From Devosia limi DSM 17137 (GTDB taxonomy: Bacteria > Pseudomonadota > Alphaproteobacteria > Rhizobiales > Devosiaceae), in contig NZ_FQVC01000014.1 in assembly GCF_900128975.1 (NCBI RefSeq), positions 29,839 to 93,838 of the forward strand: DNA of 64,000 nt, given 5' to 3'. Shown here piece after piece: positions 17,117-26,977 of the stretch (positions within the stretch are counted from its first letter, which is position 1; each line of letters begins with the position of its first letter). The position numbers and the translations under genes are program-made. The notes under the pieces are model-generated. The model saw only the letters and a program-made list of their open reading frames with translations. It was not told the DNA's origin and searched no databases.

Positions 17117-17456
17117 TCTCATTGGCTGTGCGCTACGACCAAAGATTTGGTGCGGTCTCCTCCCAAGAGCCGGGCTGTCGGCGAGCCGAAGGCTCGCTAT
17201 GCGGGTCTTCGCCCTTCGGGCTTTCATCCCTCACGCGAAAGAGGATCGCCGTAGATGGGGACTTGCTCCTTACCGCTTGCGCGCAGCACCGGGCAAGGGA
17301 AGCTGCGCCGCGGCCTCATGTTTGCGCCAACCGGTACAAACGCTGGGTTGCCGGCCGCGCCCTTGCCCGCCTTGCTCTTCGCGGCGTCCGGCTCCTGCTC
17401 AGGAAAATCCCGGGCGGTATCGAAGAGAAGGGAGCGCGACGAGGGCGCGGGCAAGA
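17117..17456. other. Gene-poor boundary with two small hairpins
   Basis: A 340-bp gap between the sulfur/respiration cargo and the plasmid accessory block. It contains a perfect 7-bp hairpin with a GAA loop at 17181-17197 and a smaller GCCC-TTC-GGGC hairpin at 17211-17221. Neither has a T-run, so they are at best weak or Rho-aided terminators. No convincing gene is present on either strand. Confidence 0.4.
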
Positions 17457-18410
17457 ATGGAAAAAGCAGAGCTAGAAAGGCTGAAGGACAAGGTGCCCTG
17501 CGCGGCCGTCCTCGAACGCACGGGATTTGCGCTCGACCTCAAGGAAAGCACGCGCCGGGCAATGAAATTTCGGCGCGATGCGGCAATTATTATCGTCATC
17601 CATGACGGGAGGGGCTGGTTCGACCCTCTCTCGGACGGCAAGGGTGATGTCTTCCGTCTCGTCGAACATCTCAACGGCGTGCCTTTCATCGAGGCCATGA
17701 AAGAAGTCACCGGGCTGGTCGGGTTCGTGCCCACTACACCCCAATGGGACCGACAGTCACGGGAGCGAGAGCCCGATCTGTCGATTCCAGAACGCTGGCA
17801 GGCCCGCCGCAATCCATGGCGCGGATCAGCCACCTGGCGTTATCTTATCGAGGCACGTCGTCTTACCGAACCGGTTCTTCGAGCCGTGATCGCGGCAGGC
17901 TCGTTGCGCGAAGGCCCGCGTGGCAGCATGTGGGCGGCGCACAAAGATGCCGACGGCATCGTCACCGGGTGGGAGGAGCGGGGTCCGGACTGGCGTGGCT
18001 TTGCCACTGGCGGCGCCAAGGTGCTGTTCCGACTTGGCCACCGCGATGCGCTTCGCCTCTGCGTCACCGAGGCGGCGATCGACGCCATGAGCCTCGCGGC
18101 GATCGAGGGTCTCCGCTCCGACACGCTCTATCTCAGCACCGGCGGTGGCTGGTCGCCGGTCACCAACGCGGCAATCCGGGCGCTGGTCAACCGGCCGGGG
18201 ATCCAGCTCGTTGCCGCCACAGACAACAACAAGCAGGGTGACGTCTATGCCCAAAGGCTTATGACCCTCGCCGGAGAGGTCGGGTGCAGCGCGGAGCGGT
18301 TGCGTCCCCTGGCGGACGACTGGAACGGGGATCTGAAAGGGATGGGGGAGGCAGGAGGAATGGAGGGGAAAGGCGGAGTGCCGCATGCCCGCCGACCGCG
18401 TCAAGGGTGA
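17457..18410 (+). CDS. Toprim/primase-like protein (DUF3991 type)
   Basis: A 317-residue protein. The N-terminal half (about 1-125) resembles the DUF3991/CHC2-like part of plasmid primases, with 'DPLSDGKGDVFRLVEHL' near residue 57-73; the C-terminal half has a Toprim-like core with 'VTEAAIDAMSLAA' (metal-binding Glu) and 'AATDNNKQGD'. It is likely to bind DNA and may prime or process plasmid DNA. The ATG at 17457 is chosen because sequence upstream is low-quality coding. Such genes sit next to the methylase-helicase and DUF1419/DUF3085 genes on many alphaproteobacterial plasmids, as here. Confidence 0.75.
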   Translation: MEKAELERLKDKVPCAAVLERTGFALDLKESTRRAMKFRRDAAIIIVIHDGRGWFDPLSDGKGDVFRLVEHLNGVPFIEAMKEVTGLVGFVPTTPQWDRQSREREPDLSIPERWQARRNPWRGSATWRYLIEARRLTEPVLRAVIAAGSLREGPRGSMWAAHKDADGIVTGWEERGPDWRGFATGGAKVLFRLGHRDALRLCVTEAAIDAMSLAAIEGLRSDTLYLSTGGGWSPVTNAAIRALVNRPGIQLVAATDNNKQGDVYAQRLMTLAGEVGCSAERLRPLADDWNGDLKGMGEAGGMEGKGGVPHARRPRQG

Positions 18411-18550
18411 AGCTCACGCCCGGCTGCGCCGGCCCTTGACCCGCCCGGTCGGAGAGGCGGTCGCGGGGGAGGGGTCCGGAAGGGCTGAAGATGATGGTAA
18501 TCCGCAAGGGATGAACCGCGCTCCGGCCCGCAAGTGGCCAGGAGCTCCCT

Positions 18551-19153
18551 ATGACCCTTCACACCTCCATCCGCAAAATCTACTTCGGCGTCGCTGATCG
18601 CCGGCAAATGTTCCGCCTGTTCGACCGCCATGCGCAGCGGCCCAATCGCTGGGAGAATGACGATAGCGCGCTGTTTGCCGGCGAGTGGTTCGAGATCGCG
18701 CGCGCCGAACACGACTATATGCTCGACATCCTGCCGCCGCTCTGGATGCGCGGGGAAATGTTCGCCATGCGCGAATTCCTCACCGGCTCGGTGACCAGCG
18801 TCTTCTACACGCTGCGGATCGACGGCAAGACCCGCTATTTCCACGCCTATTGTGACCTCGCCCAGGCTCGTTCCCCGGTCGAGATGCGCGACGGAATCGT
18901 CGAACGCGAATGCTGGCCGGTGAAGGCCATGACGCATGATGAGCGTCTCGAGCATGTTTGGAGCGAAACCCATGATGAGTATCGTGGCTATGCCGGGGAC
19001 AGGTTCCTCCCCCAGCATCGCGGCAAGCGCACCATTCTCGCCTATGGCTTGGGCACGACCGAGCTCAAGCTGCTCGACGATCTCACCGATGAAGAGATCG
19101 CTGCCAAGCTGCCCGTCCATTTGCGGCACCTCCCCACCCGCGTTGCAGCGTGA
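18551..19153 (+). CDS. DUF1419 domain protein
   Basis: A 200-residue soluble protein with the aromatic, acidic 'FDRHAQRPNRWENDDSALF' segment near the N terminus that I associate with DUF1419, a family found mostly on rhizobial plasmids. Function unknown. AGGAG at 18540-18544 sets the ATG. It lies ten bases upstream of the DUF3085 gene and is probably cotranscribed with it and the methylase-helicase. Confidence 0.68.
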   Translation: MTLHTSIRKIYFGVADRRQMFRLFDRHAQRPNRWENDDSALFAGEWFEIARAEHDYMLDILPPLWMRGEMFAMREFLTGSVTSVFYTLRIDGKTRYFHAYCDLAQARSPVEMRDGIVERECWPVKAMTHDERLEHVWSETHDEYRGYAGDRFLPQHRGKRTILAYGLGTTELKLLDDLTDEEIAAKLPVHLRHLPTRVAA

Positions 19154-19163
19154 GGTGTGAGCG

Positions 19164-19562
19164 ATGTTCACATTTCCCATTCTGGCCGTGCGCAAGATCG
19201 TCGAGCGCGGCATTGCCGATGCCGCCGCCAATGGCGGCTTCCGCAATCCCTACTACGGCACGCGTCCGGGCCAGGGCGAGAGACCCGGCATCTGGCTGGT
19301 CGGCGACGAGGGGGTCTACATCATGTCCAACGGCAAGCTAGCCGAGGGGCAGAAGGCTCTCGTCATCTATGCCGAGCAGTGCCACCCCAAGGGCGATATC
19401 GACTGGTGGGATTACAAGCGCCGCCATTTCGGCGCCGATGACGGTATCGAGTTCATCGAAGCTGACCGGCTGATCCCGCTCTTTGACCGCAACATGCGGG
19501 CGACCCACCTCAATGTGCAGCTTACCGAGAGCGAAATCGCGCTCTCGCTGCTCACCCGCTGA
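19164..19562 (+). CDS. DUF3085 domain protein
   Basis: A 132-residue protein with 'RPGIWLVGDEGVYIMSNG' in the first half, a pattern typical of DUF3085 plasmid proteins. No catalytic motif is evident. It lies between the DUF1419 gene and the methylase-helicase on the same strand, with 83 bases to the latter's start. The function is unknown; the fixed neighbourhood suggests a shared role in plasmid establishment. Confidence 0.66.
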   Translation: MFTFPILAVRKIVERGIADAAANGGFRNPYYGTRPGQGERPGIWLVGDEGVYIMSNGKLAEGQKALVIYAEQCHPKGDIDWWDYKRRHFGADDGIEFIEADRLIPLFDRNMRATHLNVQLTESEIALSLLTR

Positions 19563-19645
19563 CCTCTTCCAAATCCATGCCGCCGACCCTCGACCGATAT
19601 CCTTCGGCCGAGCGGCCACGCGCGCCTTTGCTCTGGAGACCGCCC

Positions 19646-22600
19646 ATGTCCAACGATCCCTTCACCCTCGACCTGTTCAGCAACACCTCACTTTCGTCCG
19701 GGCTCGGCCTGGGCGTTACCGCCTTCGGCAGCCTCTTCGACGACGACCGCGTCACCGAGGAGGCGCCGAACAGAGAAGGTGCCGCCGCACCGGCGCCAAC
19801 GTCACCGAATGGTCCTTCGACCCCTTCAACATCGCGCCCGACACCAGACGCCACGCCTCGCGGCCAGACCTTCTTTCTCGAAGGCAATCGCGGCCTGGCC
19901 AAAGGCTGGAAGCAGCGCGCGCGCGATAATCTCGAGGCCCTCCAGCTCGCCGCGAAGATCGAGACCGAAAACCGCCCGGCCACGCCCGAGGAACAGGCCC
20001 GCCTCATCCGCTTCACCGGTTTCGGGGCCTCGGACCTTGCCAATGCCGTGTTCCGGCGTCCGGGCGAGACGGCATTCCGGGACGGCTGGGACGAGATCGG
20101 CGCCGACCTCGAGGATGCAGTGTCCAGCCAGGATTATGCCTCGCTGACGCGTTGCACCCAGTACGCCCATTTCACGCCCGAATTCATCGTCCGGGCGATG
20201 TGGTCCGGCCTCATGCGGCTCGGTTGGCGTGGGGGCAGGGTGCTCGAACCCGGCATTGGCACGGGCATTTTCCTCGCGCTGATGCCGCTGGAATTGCGCG
20301 ACCAGGTGCATGTCACCGGCATCGAGATCGATCCCGTCACCGCGCGCATTGCCCGGCTACTGCAGCCGCAGGCGCGCATCATCAATGCCGACTTCGCCCG
20401 CGCCGAGCTGCCTGCCAGCTTCGATCTCGTCATCGGCAACCCGCCATTCTCGGATCGAACGGTGCACTCTGATCGCGCTTATCGCTCGATGGGACTGCGA
20501 TTGCATGACTATTTCATCGCCCATTCGATCGATCTGCTGAAGTCAGGTGGCCTCGCGGCCTTCGTGACGAGCGCGGGCACCATGGACAAGGCGGATGCAT
20601 CGGCGCGCGCGCATATCGCCAGGTCCGCCGATCTCGTCGCCGCCATCCGTTTGCCCGAGGGCAGCTTCCGCGCGGATGCCGGCACAGACGTCGTGGTCGA
20701 CATTCTCTTTTTCCGGAAGCGTCGGACCGGAGAGGTCGCGAGCGATATGGCCTGGATCGATGTCGATGAAGTCCGCCCGGCCAACGGCGACGACGGCTCG
20801 ATCCGCGTGAACCGTTGGTTCGCGCGCCACCCGGATCTTGTACTTGGCGCGCATGCCATCACGTCGGGCCCATTCGGTGAGACCTACACCTGCCTGCCGC
20901 GGCCTGGTGTTGACCTCGAAGACGCCCTTCCGGTGGCGATCTCCCATCTGCCGGAGACCATCTATGACGGCGAGCCCGATGCGATTGACCTCGACGCCGA
21001 TCACGGCGCGCCCGTTGAAGACGGCGGAGACCCGAGCCCGGCCACCCGCGAAGGCAGCTACTTCATGGCCTCAAACACGGCGCTGATGCAGATGGTGGAC
21101 GGGGTTCTCGTGACCATTGCTGTGCGCAAGGGGCGCAGCGCCGACGGCGTGCCCGACAAACATGCCCGCATCATCCGCAAACTGATCCCCATTCGTGACG
21201 CGGTGCGCGAGGTGCTCAAGGCCCAAGAGCTCGACCGGTCGTGGAAGCCGGCACAGGTCAAGCTGCGCATCGCCTGGTCCAATTTCGTGCGCGCCTTCGG
21301 GCCGATCAACACCACCGTGGTGTCGACGAGCGAAGATCCCGAGACCGGCGAGGTTCGCGAGATGCATCGCCGGCCGAACCTGCAACCATTCCTCGATGAC
21401 CCCGATTGCTGGCTGGTCGCCTCCATCGAGGACTACGACCTCGAAACCGATACCGCGCGGCCAGGCCCGATTTTCACCGAGCGGGTGATCGCGCCACCCT
21501 CGGCGCCTATCATCACGTCGGCCGCTGATGCCTTGGCCGTGGTGCTGAACGAACGCGGCCAGGCCGACGTCGATCACATCGCCGGGCTGCTGCAAATGGA
21601 TGCCGATGCTGTTATCGCCGAACTGGGCGAGGCCATCTATCGCGACCCCGAAACCGGGGCGTGGCAGACGGCCGATGCGTACCTCTCCGGTCAGGTCCGC
21701 GACAAGCTCAAAGCTGCCGAGGCCGCCGCGACCCTCGATCCCGTCTTCGAACGCAACGTCCGCGCGCTTGTCGATGTTCAGCCCGCCGATCTTGGTCCGT
21801 CCGACATTACCGCGCGTCTCGGCGCACCCTGGATTCCGGCGGTCGACGTCGTCGCCTTCGTCAAGGAGGCCATGGGCGCCGACATCAAGATCCGTCACAT
21901 GCCGGAACTGGCATCATGGACAGTGCAGGCCCGCCAGCTTGGCTATATGGCGGCCGGCACATCGGAATGGGGCACCGGACGCCGCCATGCCGGCGAGCTC
22001 ATCGCCGACGCGCTCAACAGCCGGGTGCCGCAGATCTTCGACACCATCAAAGACGGCGACAGCGAGAAGCGCGTGCTCAACGTCGTCGATACCGAAGCCG
22101 CAAAGGAGAAGCTGACCAAGATCAAAACGGCGTTCCAGACATGGATCTGGTCCGACCCTGATCGAACGGATCGCTTGGCGCGGGTCTACAATGACCGCTT
22201 CAACAATATAGCGCCCCGAAGCTTCAATGGTGACCACCTCCAGCTTCCGGGCGCCTCAGGCGCCTTTTCTCTTTATCGGCACCAGAAGCGCGGCATCTGG
22301 CGCATCATCTCGGCGGGCTCGACTTACCTCGCCCATGCCGTGGGCGCGGGCAAGACCATGACCATGGCCGCCGCGGTCATAGAACAGAAGCGTCTCGGTC
22401 TCATCGCCAAGGCCATGCTGGTCGTGCCCGGACACTGCCTGGCGCAGTCGGCGCGCGAGTTCCTGGCGCTCTATCCGACCGCACGCATCTTGGTCGCCGA
22501 CGAGACCAATTTCACCAAGGAGAAGCGCCACCGCTTCCTGTCGCGCGCGGCGACCGCGACGTGGGATGTTATCATCATCACGCACTCGGCCTTCCGCTTC

Positions 22601-24757
22601 ATCAGCGTACCCTCGGCCTTCGAGCAGCAGATGATCCAGGATGAGCTCGAGCTCTACGAGACCCTGCTCACCAAGGTGGAGAGCGATGACCGTGTCTCGC
22701 GCAAACGCCTCGAGCGCCTGAAGGAGGGCCTCAAGGATCGCCTGGAGTTGCTTGCGACGCGCAAGGACGATCTGCTCACCATCTCGGAAATCGGCATCGA
22801 CCAGATCATCGTCGACGAGGCGCAGGAGTTCAGAAAACTCTCCTTCGCCACCAACATGGCGACGCTCAAGGGCATCGACCCCAACGGCTCGCAGCGCGCC
22901 TGGGACCTCTATGTGAAATCCCGCTTCGTCGAGACGAAGAATCCAGGCCGGGCGCTCGTGCTCGCCTCCGGCACGCCGATCACCAACACGCTGGGCGAAA
23001 TGTTCTCGGTGCAGCGCTATCTCGGCTACGCAGCGCTGCTTGAGCGTGGCCTGCACGAGTTCGATGCCTGGGCCTCGACCTTCGGCGATGTCACCACCGA
23101 GCTCGAGTTGCAGCCCAACGGCAAATACAAGCCGGTCACGCGCTTCGCCACCTTCGTCAACGTTCCCGAGCTTATCGCCATGTTCCGCTCATTCGCGGAC
23201 GTGGTCATGCCCGAGGATCTGCGCGATTACGTCAAGATCCCAACTCTCTCCACCGGGGCGCGCCAGATCAGGACCTCAAAGCCGTCGGCCGCCTTCAAGC
23301 GCTATCAGGTCCTGCTCGATGCCCGCATCAAGGCGATCGAGCAGCGCGAGGGGCCGCCCGAGCCTGGCGACGACATCCTGCTGTCGGTCATTACCGATGG
23401 CCGCCATGCGGCGATCGACTTGCGCCTCGTGGATGCCGACAATGACAATGAGGCGGACAACAAGCTCAACGACCTCGTTTCCAATGCTTTCCTCATCTGG
23501 CAGGAAACCGCCGGCAACGACTATGTCCGTCCCGACGGCAAGCCCTTCGAGCTGCCGGGCGCCGCGCAGATGATCTTCTCCGATCTCGGCACCATCAACG
23601 TCGAGAAGACACGGGGCTTCTCGGCCTATCGCTGGATTCGCGACGAGCTGGTGCGTCTCGGTGTGCCGACCTCCGAGATCGCCTTCATGCAGGATTTCAA
23701 GAAGTCCGACGCCAAGCAACGACTCTTCGGCGACGTCCGCGCCGGCAAGATCCGCTTCCTGATCGGCTCCTCCGATACCATGGGCACCGGCGTCAATGCG
23801 CAGTTGCGCCTCAAGGCCTTGCACCATCTTGATGTCCCCTGGTTGCCCTCCCAGATCGAGCAGCGCGAGGGCCGCATCCTGCGGCAGGGCAACCAGCACG
23901 ATGTCGTCGACATCTTCGCCTATGCCACCGAGGGGTCGATGGATGCCCAGATGTGGCAGAACAATGAGCGCAAGGCCCGTTTCATCGCGGCGGCGCTCTC
24001 AGGTGACACCTCGATCCGCCGGCTTGAAGACCTCGGCGAAGGCCAGGCGAACCAGTTCGCCATGGCCAAGGCCATCGCGTCTGGCGATCCGCGCCTGATG
24101 CAGAAAGCTGGTCTTGAAGCCGACATAGCCCGGCTCGAGCGCCTGCGCTTCGCCCATCAGGACGATCAGTTCGCGATTCGCCGCCAGATCCGGGATGCAG
24201 AGCGGGATATCGAGTATTCGACGCGTCGGATTGTCGAGGTCGGCAACGACCTCGCCCGTCTGGTTCCGACTGCCGGAAACGCCTTCGGTATGACGGTCGG
24301 CGAAGAGCGCCTCACTGAGCGCAAGCTCGCCGGCCGGGCGCTGATGAAGGAGATTCTGACCCTCGTGCAGCTTCAGCACGAGGACGAGACCATCATCGCC
24401 TCAATCGGCGGATTCGAGCTCGCATATTCCGGCCAGCGCTTCGGCCAGGACGGCTACAGCTACAGCACGGCGCTGCTGCGCACCGGAGCCGAGACTGAAA
24501 TCGAACTCCCGGTCACCAACACACCGCTCGGTGCAATCGCCCGGCTCGAGCATGTCCTTGTCGGCCTCGAGGAGGAGCGGGCACAATATCGGCGTCGCCT
24601 CTCTGACGCCGAGCAGCGCCTCGCCTCCTACCGAGTGCGCGAGGGCGGAGAATTCAGCTTCTCTGCCGAGTTGACCGACAAACGCCGGCAACTTGGTGAG
24701 ATCGAAAAATCGCTTGCCGAGGATATCGTCCCCGCCGGCACCCGCGCCGCAGCCTAG
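19646..24757 (+). CDS. Giant DNA adenine methylase-helicase (N12-class, SNF2-like)
   Basis: A 1703-residue protein, the largest in the window. An N6-adenine methyltransferase domain has motif I VLEPGIGTGIF near residue 200 and the catalytic NPPF near 263. An SF2/SNF2-type helicase follows: Walker A GAGKT near 900, DEAQ near 1056, and a motif VI-like 'QREGRILRQGNQ' near 1406, ending in coiled-coil-like sequence. This matches the plasmid and phage methylase-helicases grouped as N12-class DNA methylases, related in layout to phage P1 DarB. It may modify incoming plasmid DNA to escape restriction. GGAG before the ATG at 19646 decides the start; 19577 is an upstream in-frame ATG without a ribosome site. 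Confidence 0.82.
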   Translation: MSNDPFTLDLFSNTSLSSGLGLGVTAFGSLFDDDRVTEEAPNREGAAAPAPTSPNGPSTPSTSRPTPDATPRGQTFFLEGNRGLAKGWKQRARDNLEALQLAAKIETENRPATPEEQARLIRFTGFGASDLANAVFRRPGETAFRDGWDEIGADLEDAVSSQDYASLTRCTQYAHFTPEFIVRAMWSGLMRLGWRGGRVLEPGIGTGIFLALMPLELRDQVHVTGIEIDPVTARIARLLQPQARIINADFARAELPASFDLVIGNPPFSDRTVHSDRAYRSMGLRLHDYFIAHSIDLLKSGGLAAFVTSAGTMDKADASARAHIARSADLVAAIRLPEGSFRADAGTDVVVDILFFRKRRTGEVASDMAWIDVDEVRPANGDDGSIRVNRWFARHPDLVLGAHAITSGPFGETYTCLPRPGVDLEDALPVAISHLPETIYDGEPDAIDLDADHGAPVEDGGDPSPATREGSYFMASNTALMQMVDGVLVTIAVRKGRSADGVPDKHARIIRKLIPIRDAVREVLKAQELDRSWKPAQVKLRIAWSNFVRAFGPINTTVVSTSEDPETGEVREMHRRPNLQPFLDDPDCWLVASIEDYDLETDTARPGPIFTERVIAPPSAPIITSAADALAVVLNERGQADVDHIAGLLQMDADAVIAELGEAIYRDPETGAWQTADAYLSGQVRDKLKAAEAAATLDPVFERNVRALVDVQPADLGPSDITARLGAPWIPAVDVVAFVKEAMGADIKIRHMPELASWTVQARQLGYMAAGTSEWGTGRRHAGELIADALNSRVPQIFDTIKDGDSEKRVLNVVDTEAAKEKLTKIKTAFQTWIWSDPDRTDRLARVYNDRFNNIAPRSFNGDHLQLPGASGAFSLYRHQKRGIWRIISAGSTYLAHAVGAGKTMTMAAAVIEQKRLGLIAKAMLVVPGHCLAQSAREFLALYPTARILVADETNFTKEKRHRFLSRAATATWDVIIITHSAFRFISVPSAFEQQMIQDELELYETLLTKVESDDRVSRKRLERLKEGLKDRLELLATRKDDLLTISEIGIDQIIVDEAQEFRKLSFATNMATLKGIDPNGSQRAWDLYVKSRFVETKNPGRALVLASGTPITNTLGEMFSVQRYLGYAALLERGLHEFDAWASTFGDVTTELELQPNGKYKPVTRFATFVNVPELIAMFRSFADVVMPEDLRDYVKIPTLSTGARQIRTSKPSAAFKRYQVLLDARIKAIEQREGPPEPGDDILLSVITDGRHAAIDLRLVDADNDNEADNKLNDLVSNAFLIWQETAGNDYVRPDGKPFELPGAAQMIFSDLGTINVEKTRGFSAYRWIRDELVRLGVPTSEIAFMQDFKKSDAKQRLFGDVRAGKIRFLIGSSDTMGTGVNAQLRLKALHHLDVPWLPSQIEQREGRILRQGNQHDVVDIFAYATEGSMDAQMWQNNERKARFIAAALSGDTSIRRLEDLGEGQANQFAMAKAIASGDPRLMQKAGLEADIARLERLRFAHQDDQFAIRRQIRDAERDIEYSTRRIVEVGNDLARLVPTAGNAFGMTVGEERLTERKLAGRALMKEILTLVQLQHEDETIIASIGGFELAYSGQRFGQDGYSYSTALLRTGAETEIELPVTNTPLGAIARLEHVLVGLEEERAQYRRRLSDAEQRLASYRVREGGEFSFSAELTDKRRQLGEIEKSLAEDIVPAGTRAAA

Positions 24758-25040
24758 CCAGAACTGCAACGCTCGGGAGGAGCAAAAAAGGGCGGAATGA
24801 GGAGGGGATAAGCCTGCTCGCAGATCGGGCGATCCGCCGGCGCTGACGCTCAATCGCTCCCTTGCGATCCCGGCCCGTCACCCTGCGCAGGGCTGAAGGC
24901 GCCCCGCTGGGCCAGCCGGGCAGGAATGCTCGGGCGCAATTGCACCGGTTCGCCCGCTCCGCGGGCCGGAGGGTGTCTTCGGGAAGAAGACGGACAAGGA
25001 CCGGCAAAGGCCGTGTCCGCAATCCTAAAGGAGCATCTCC

Positions 25041-26711
25041 ATGGAACTGAAATTTGTCGATCCGCGCTCGCTCACGGACAATCCGGACAAGGCGCGCCGC
25101 TCCAGGTCCAGCCCGCAGGCCGACGCCCTGCTGCTGGCAACGATCAAGGCCGTAGGCATCGTGCAGCCGCCTGTCGTCACCGCAGAAACTGATGGCGGCA
25201 ACGGCTTCGTCATCGATGAGGGTCATCGCCGCGTGAAGCAGGCGATTGCCGCCGGGCTAGAGGAAATCGCCGTTCTGATCGTTCCGCGCGCCGAGGACGG
25301 TGGCGCCATGCGTTCGTTGGTTACAACGATCGCACACGAGCAACTCAATCCGGTCGATCAATGGCGCGCCATCGAGCGCCTCGTCTCGCTCGGCTGGACC
25401 GAGGAGGCGATTGGCATCGCGCTCGCCCAGTCGGTGCGCCAGATCAAGAAGCTCAGGCTACTGGCCAGTGTGCTGCCGGCGATGCTGGACCACATGGCCA
25501 AGGGCGACATGCCCGATGAGCGGCAGCTTCGCACGATCGCGGCGGCGTCGCTCGAGGATCAGAAGGAAGTCTGGAAGGCGCACAAGCCGTCCAAGGGCGA
25601 TCCGCAGGTCTCGTGGTGGAGTGTCGCCAATGGCCTCGCCAGGACCCGCATGTACGCGCGCGACGCCAGTTTTGGCGACGAGCTTGCCCAGGCCTACGGC
25701 ATCGCCTGGGTCGAGGACTTGTTCGCTCCCGCCGACCAGGACAGTCGCTATACCACCGATGTGGAAGCTTTCCTTGGCGCCCAACAGGAGTGGATGACCC
25801 AGAACCTGCCCAAGAAGGGCGTCATCACCGACGTCAACACCTATGGCGAGGTCAAGCTGCCGCCCAAGGCAGAACGCGTTTATGGGACGCCCAAAAAGTC
25901 GTACCACACCGCGATGTATCTTGACCGCGAGGGCAAGGTGAAGTCGGTCCACTTTCGCCTACCCGAGGCCAAGAAGAAAAGTGAGGGCTCCAACGACGCC
26001 GGCGGCGCGGACGAGACGATCGTCATCTCCAAGCCCCGTCCCGACGTCACGCGCAAGGGGGTCGAAATGATCGGCGACCTGCGCACGGACGCACTGCATG
26101 AAGCGCTGGCGCGGGCACCCATCGAGGACCACACCCTGCTCGCACTGCTCATTGTCGCCTTCGCGGGACAGAACGTGCGCGTCGACTCCGGCGCGGGCGG
26201 TGACTTCCGCTTTGGCGGACGCCTCGGCCGGCACGCGGCAACCCTCTTCGATGGGGAGGGCAAGCTCGCCCCTGACACCAATGCGCTGCGCGTCGCCGCC
26301 CGCGGCGTTCTGATCGACGTGCTCTCGTGCCGCGAGAACATCAGCAAGTCCGGCATCGTGGCGATCGCCGCTGGCTCGGCCATCGGCGCCAATGGCTTTC
26401 TGGCCAATATGGGCACAGAGGACTTCCTCTCCTGCCTGTCGCGTCCGGCGCTCGAGGCTTCGTGCAGCGATACGCCGGTGGTGCCGCGGGCGCGGGTCAA
26501 GGATACGCGGGATGCGCTCGCCGAACATTACAAGGAGGGTCATTTTGTCCATCCAGCCGCGCTATTTGCCCCCGACGCGACCAGCCTCGCGGAATGGCTC
26601 GCCAAGAACACCGTCACGGAAGTCGAGGATGACGATGTGACGGACGTCGATGAGATCGGCGGAGGTGCCGACGACGAATTCGAGGAGGGCTTCCGCGACG
26701 CCGCCGAGTAA
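25041..26711 (+). CDS. ParB/Spo0J-type nuclease-domain protein
   Basis: A 556-residue protein with an N-terminal ParB/sulfiredoxin-like domain (residues 1-100, including 'VIDEGHRRVKQA'), then a KorB-like helix-turn-helix region to about 180, and a long plasmid-specific C terminus ending in acidic residues. It is separate from the RepB partition protein and is found next to methylase-helicase genes on related plasmids. It could bind DNA or nick it; its role in partition is not implied by the context. AAAGGAG before the ATG fixes the start. The 283 bases upstream contain no gene I can support. Confidence 0.75.
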   Translation: MELKFVDPRSLTDNPDKARRSRSSPQADALLLATIKAVGIVQPPVVTAETDGGNGFVIDEGHRRVKQAIAAGLEEIAVLIVPRAEDGGAMRSLVTTIAHEQLNPVDQWRAIERLVSLGWTEEAIGIALAQSVRQIKKLRLLASVLPAMLDHMAKGDMPDERQLRTIAAASLEDQKEVWKAHKPSKGDPQVSWWSVANGLARTRMYARDASFGDELAQAYGIAWVEDLFAPADQDSRYTTDVEAFLGAQQEWMTQNLPKKGVITDVNTYGEVKLPPKAERVYGTPKKSYHTAMYLDREGKVKSVHFRLPEAKKKSEGSNDAGGADETIVISKPRPDVTRKGVEMIGDLRTDALHEALARAPIEDHTLLALLIVAFAGQNVRVDSGAGGDFRFGGRLGRHAATLFDGEGKLAPDTNALRVAARGVLIDVLSCRENISKSGIVAIAAGSAIGANGFLANMGTEDFLSCLSRPALEASCSDTPVVPRARVKDTRDALAEHYKEGHFVHPAALFAPDATSLAEWLAKNTVTEVEDDDVTDVDEIGGGADDEFEEGFRDAAE

Positions 26712-26744
26712 GGCCTTCGCGGTTCCATTCTTTCGATCGCTCTT

Positions 26745-26780
26745 CCGCCGCCGGGTCGACCCGGCGGCGGTTTCGTCTTT
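26745..26780 (+). terminator. Rho-independent terminator after the ParB-like gene
   Basis: A perfect 26-bp palindrome of very high GC (two 13-bp arms, 26745-26757 and 26758-26770) followed by TTTCGTCTTT. It lies 34 bases after the stop of the ParB-like gene and should end the toprim-to-ParB transcript. Confidence 0.75.
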
Positions 26781-26800
26781 AGCACTTCATGGAGGGCGGC

Positions 26801-26977
26801 ATGTCCGCACACGCGATCTTCCAAACCGCACCCGTGGGGGCCTTGCCGCCATGTCTGACGGAAAGTCGTGGCAGCCTGGTGCCGACGCCGTCTAGGCAAC
26901 TTCCAGTCTCGGCTCCATTTCACGCACCATGCCGGTCCGTTCAGTTCGCCCACTGGCGAGGGAGGGGGTCGCCGTGA
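26801..26977 (+). CDS. Small hypothetical protein, possibly a frameshifted remnant
   Basis: A 58-residue reading frame with GGAGG five bases before its ATG. Its first 14 residues (MSAHAIFQTAPVGA) look like the start of a plasmid protein family, but the following sequence is proline- and arginine-rich, and the family-like 'MSDGK' continuation appears in the next frame. Its stop overlaps the GTG start of the next gene (GTGA, 26974-26977), which favours real translation. I do not recognise a function. Confidence 0.35.
   Translation: MSAHAIFQTAPVGALPPCLTESRGSLVPTPSRQLPVSAPFHAPCRSVQFAHWRGRGSP

Noticed and set aside
17181..17221. Hairpins considered as a Rho-independent terminator of the rhodanese gene
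   Set aside because: Stable stems but no T-run after either.
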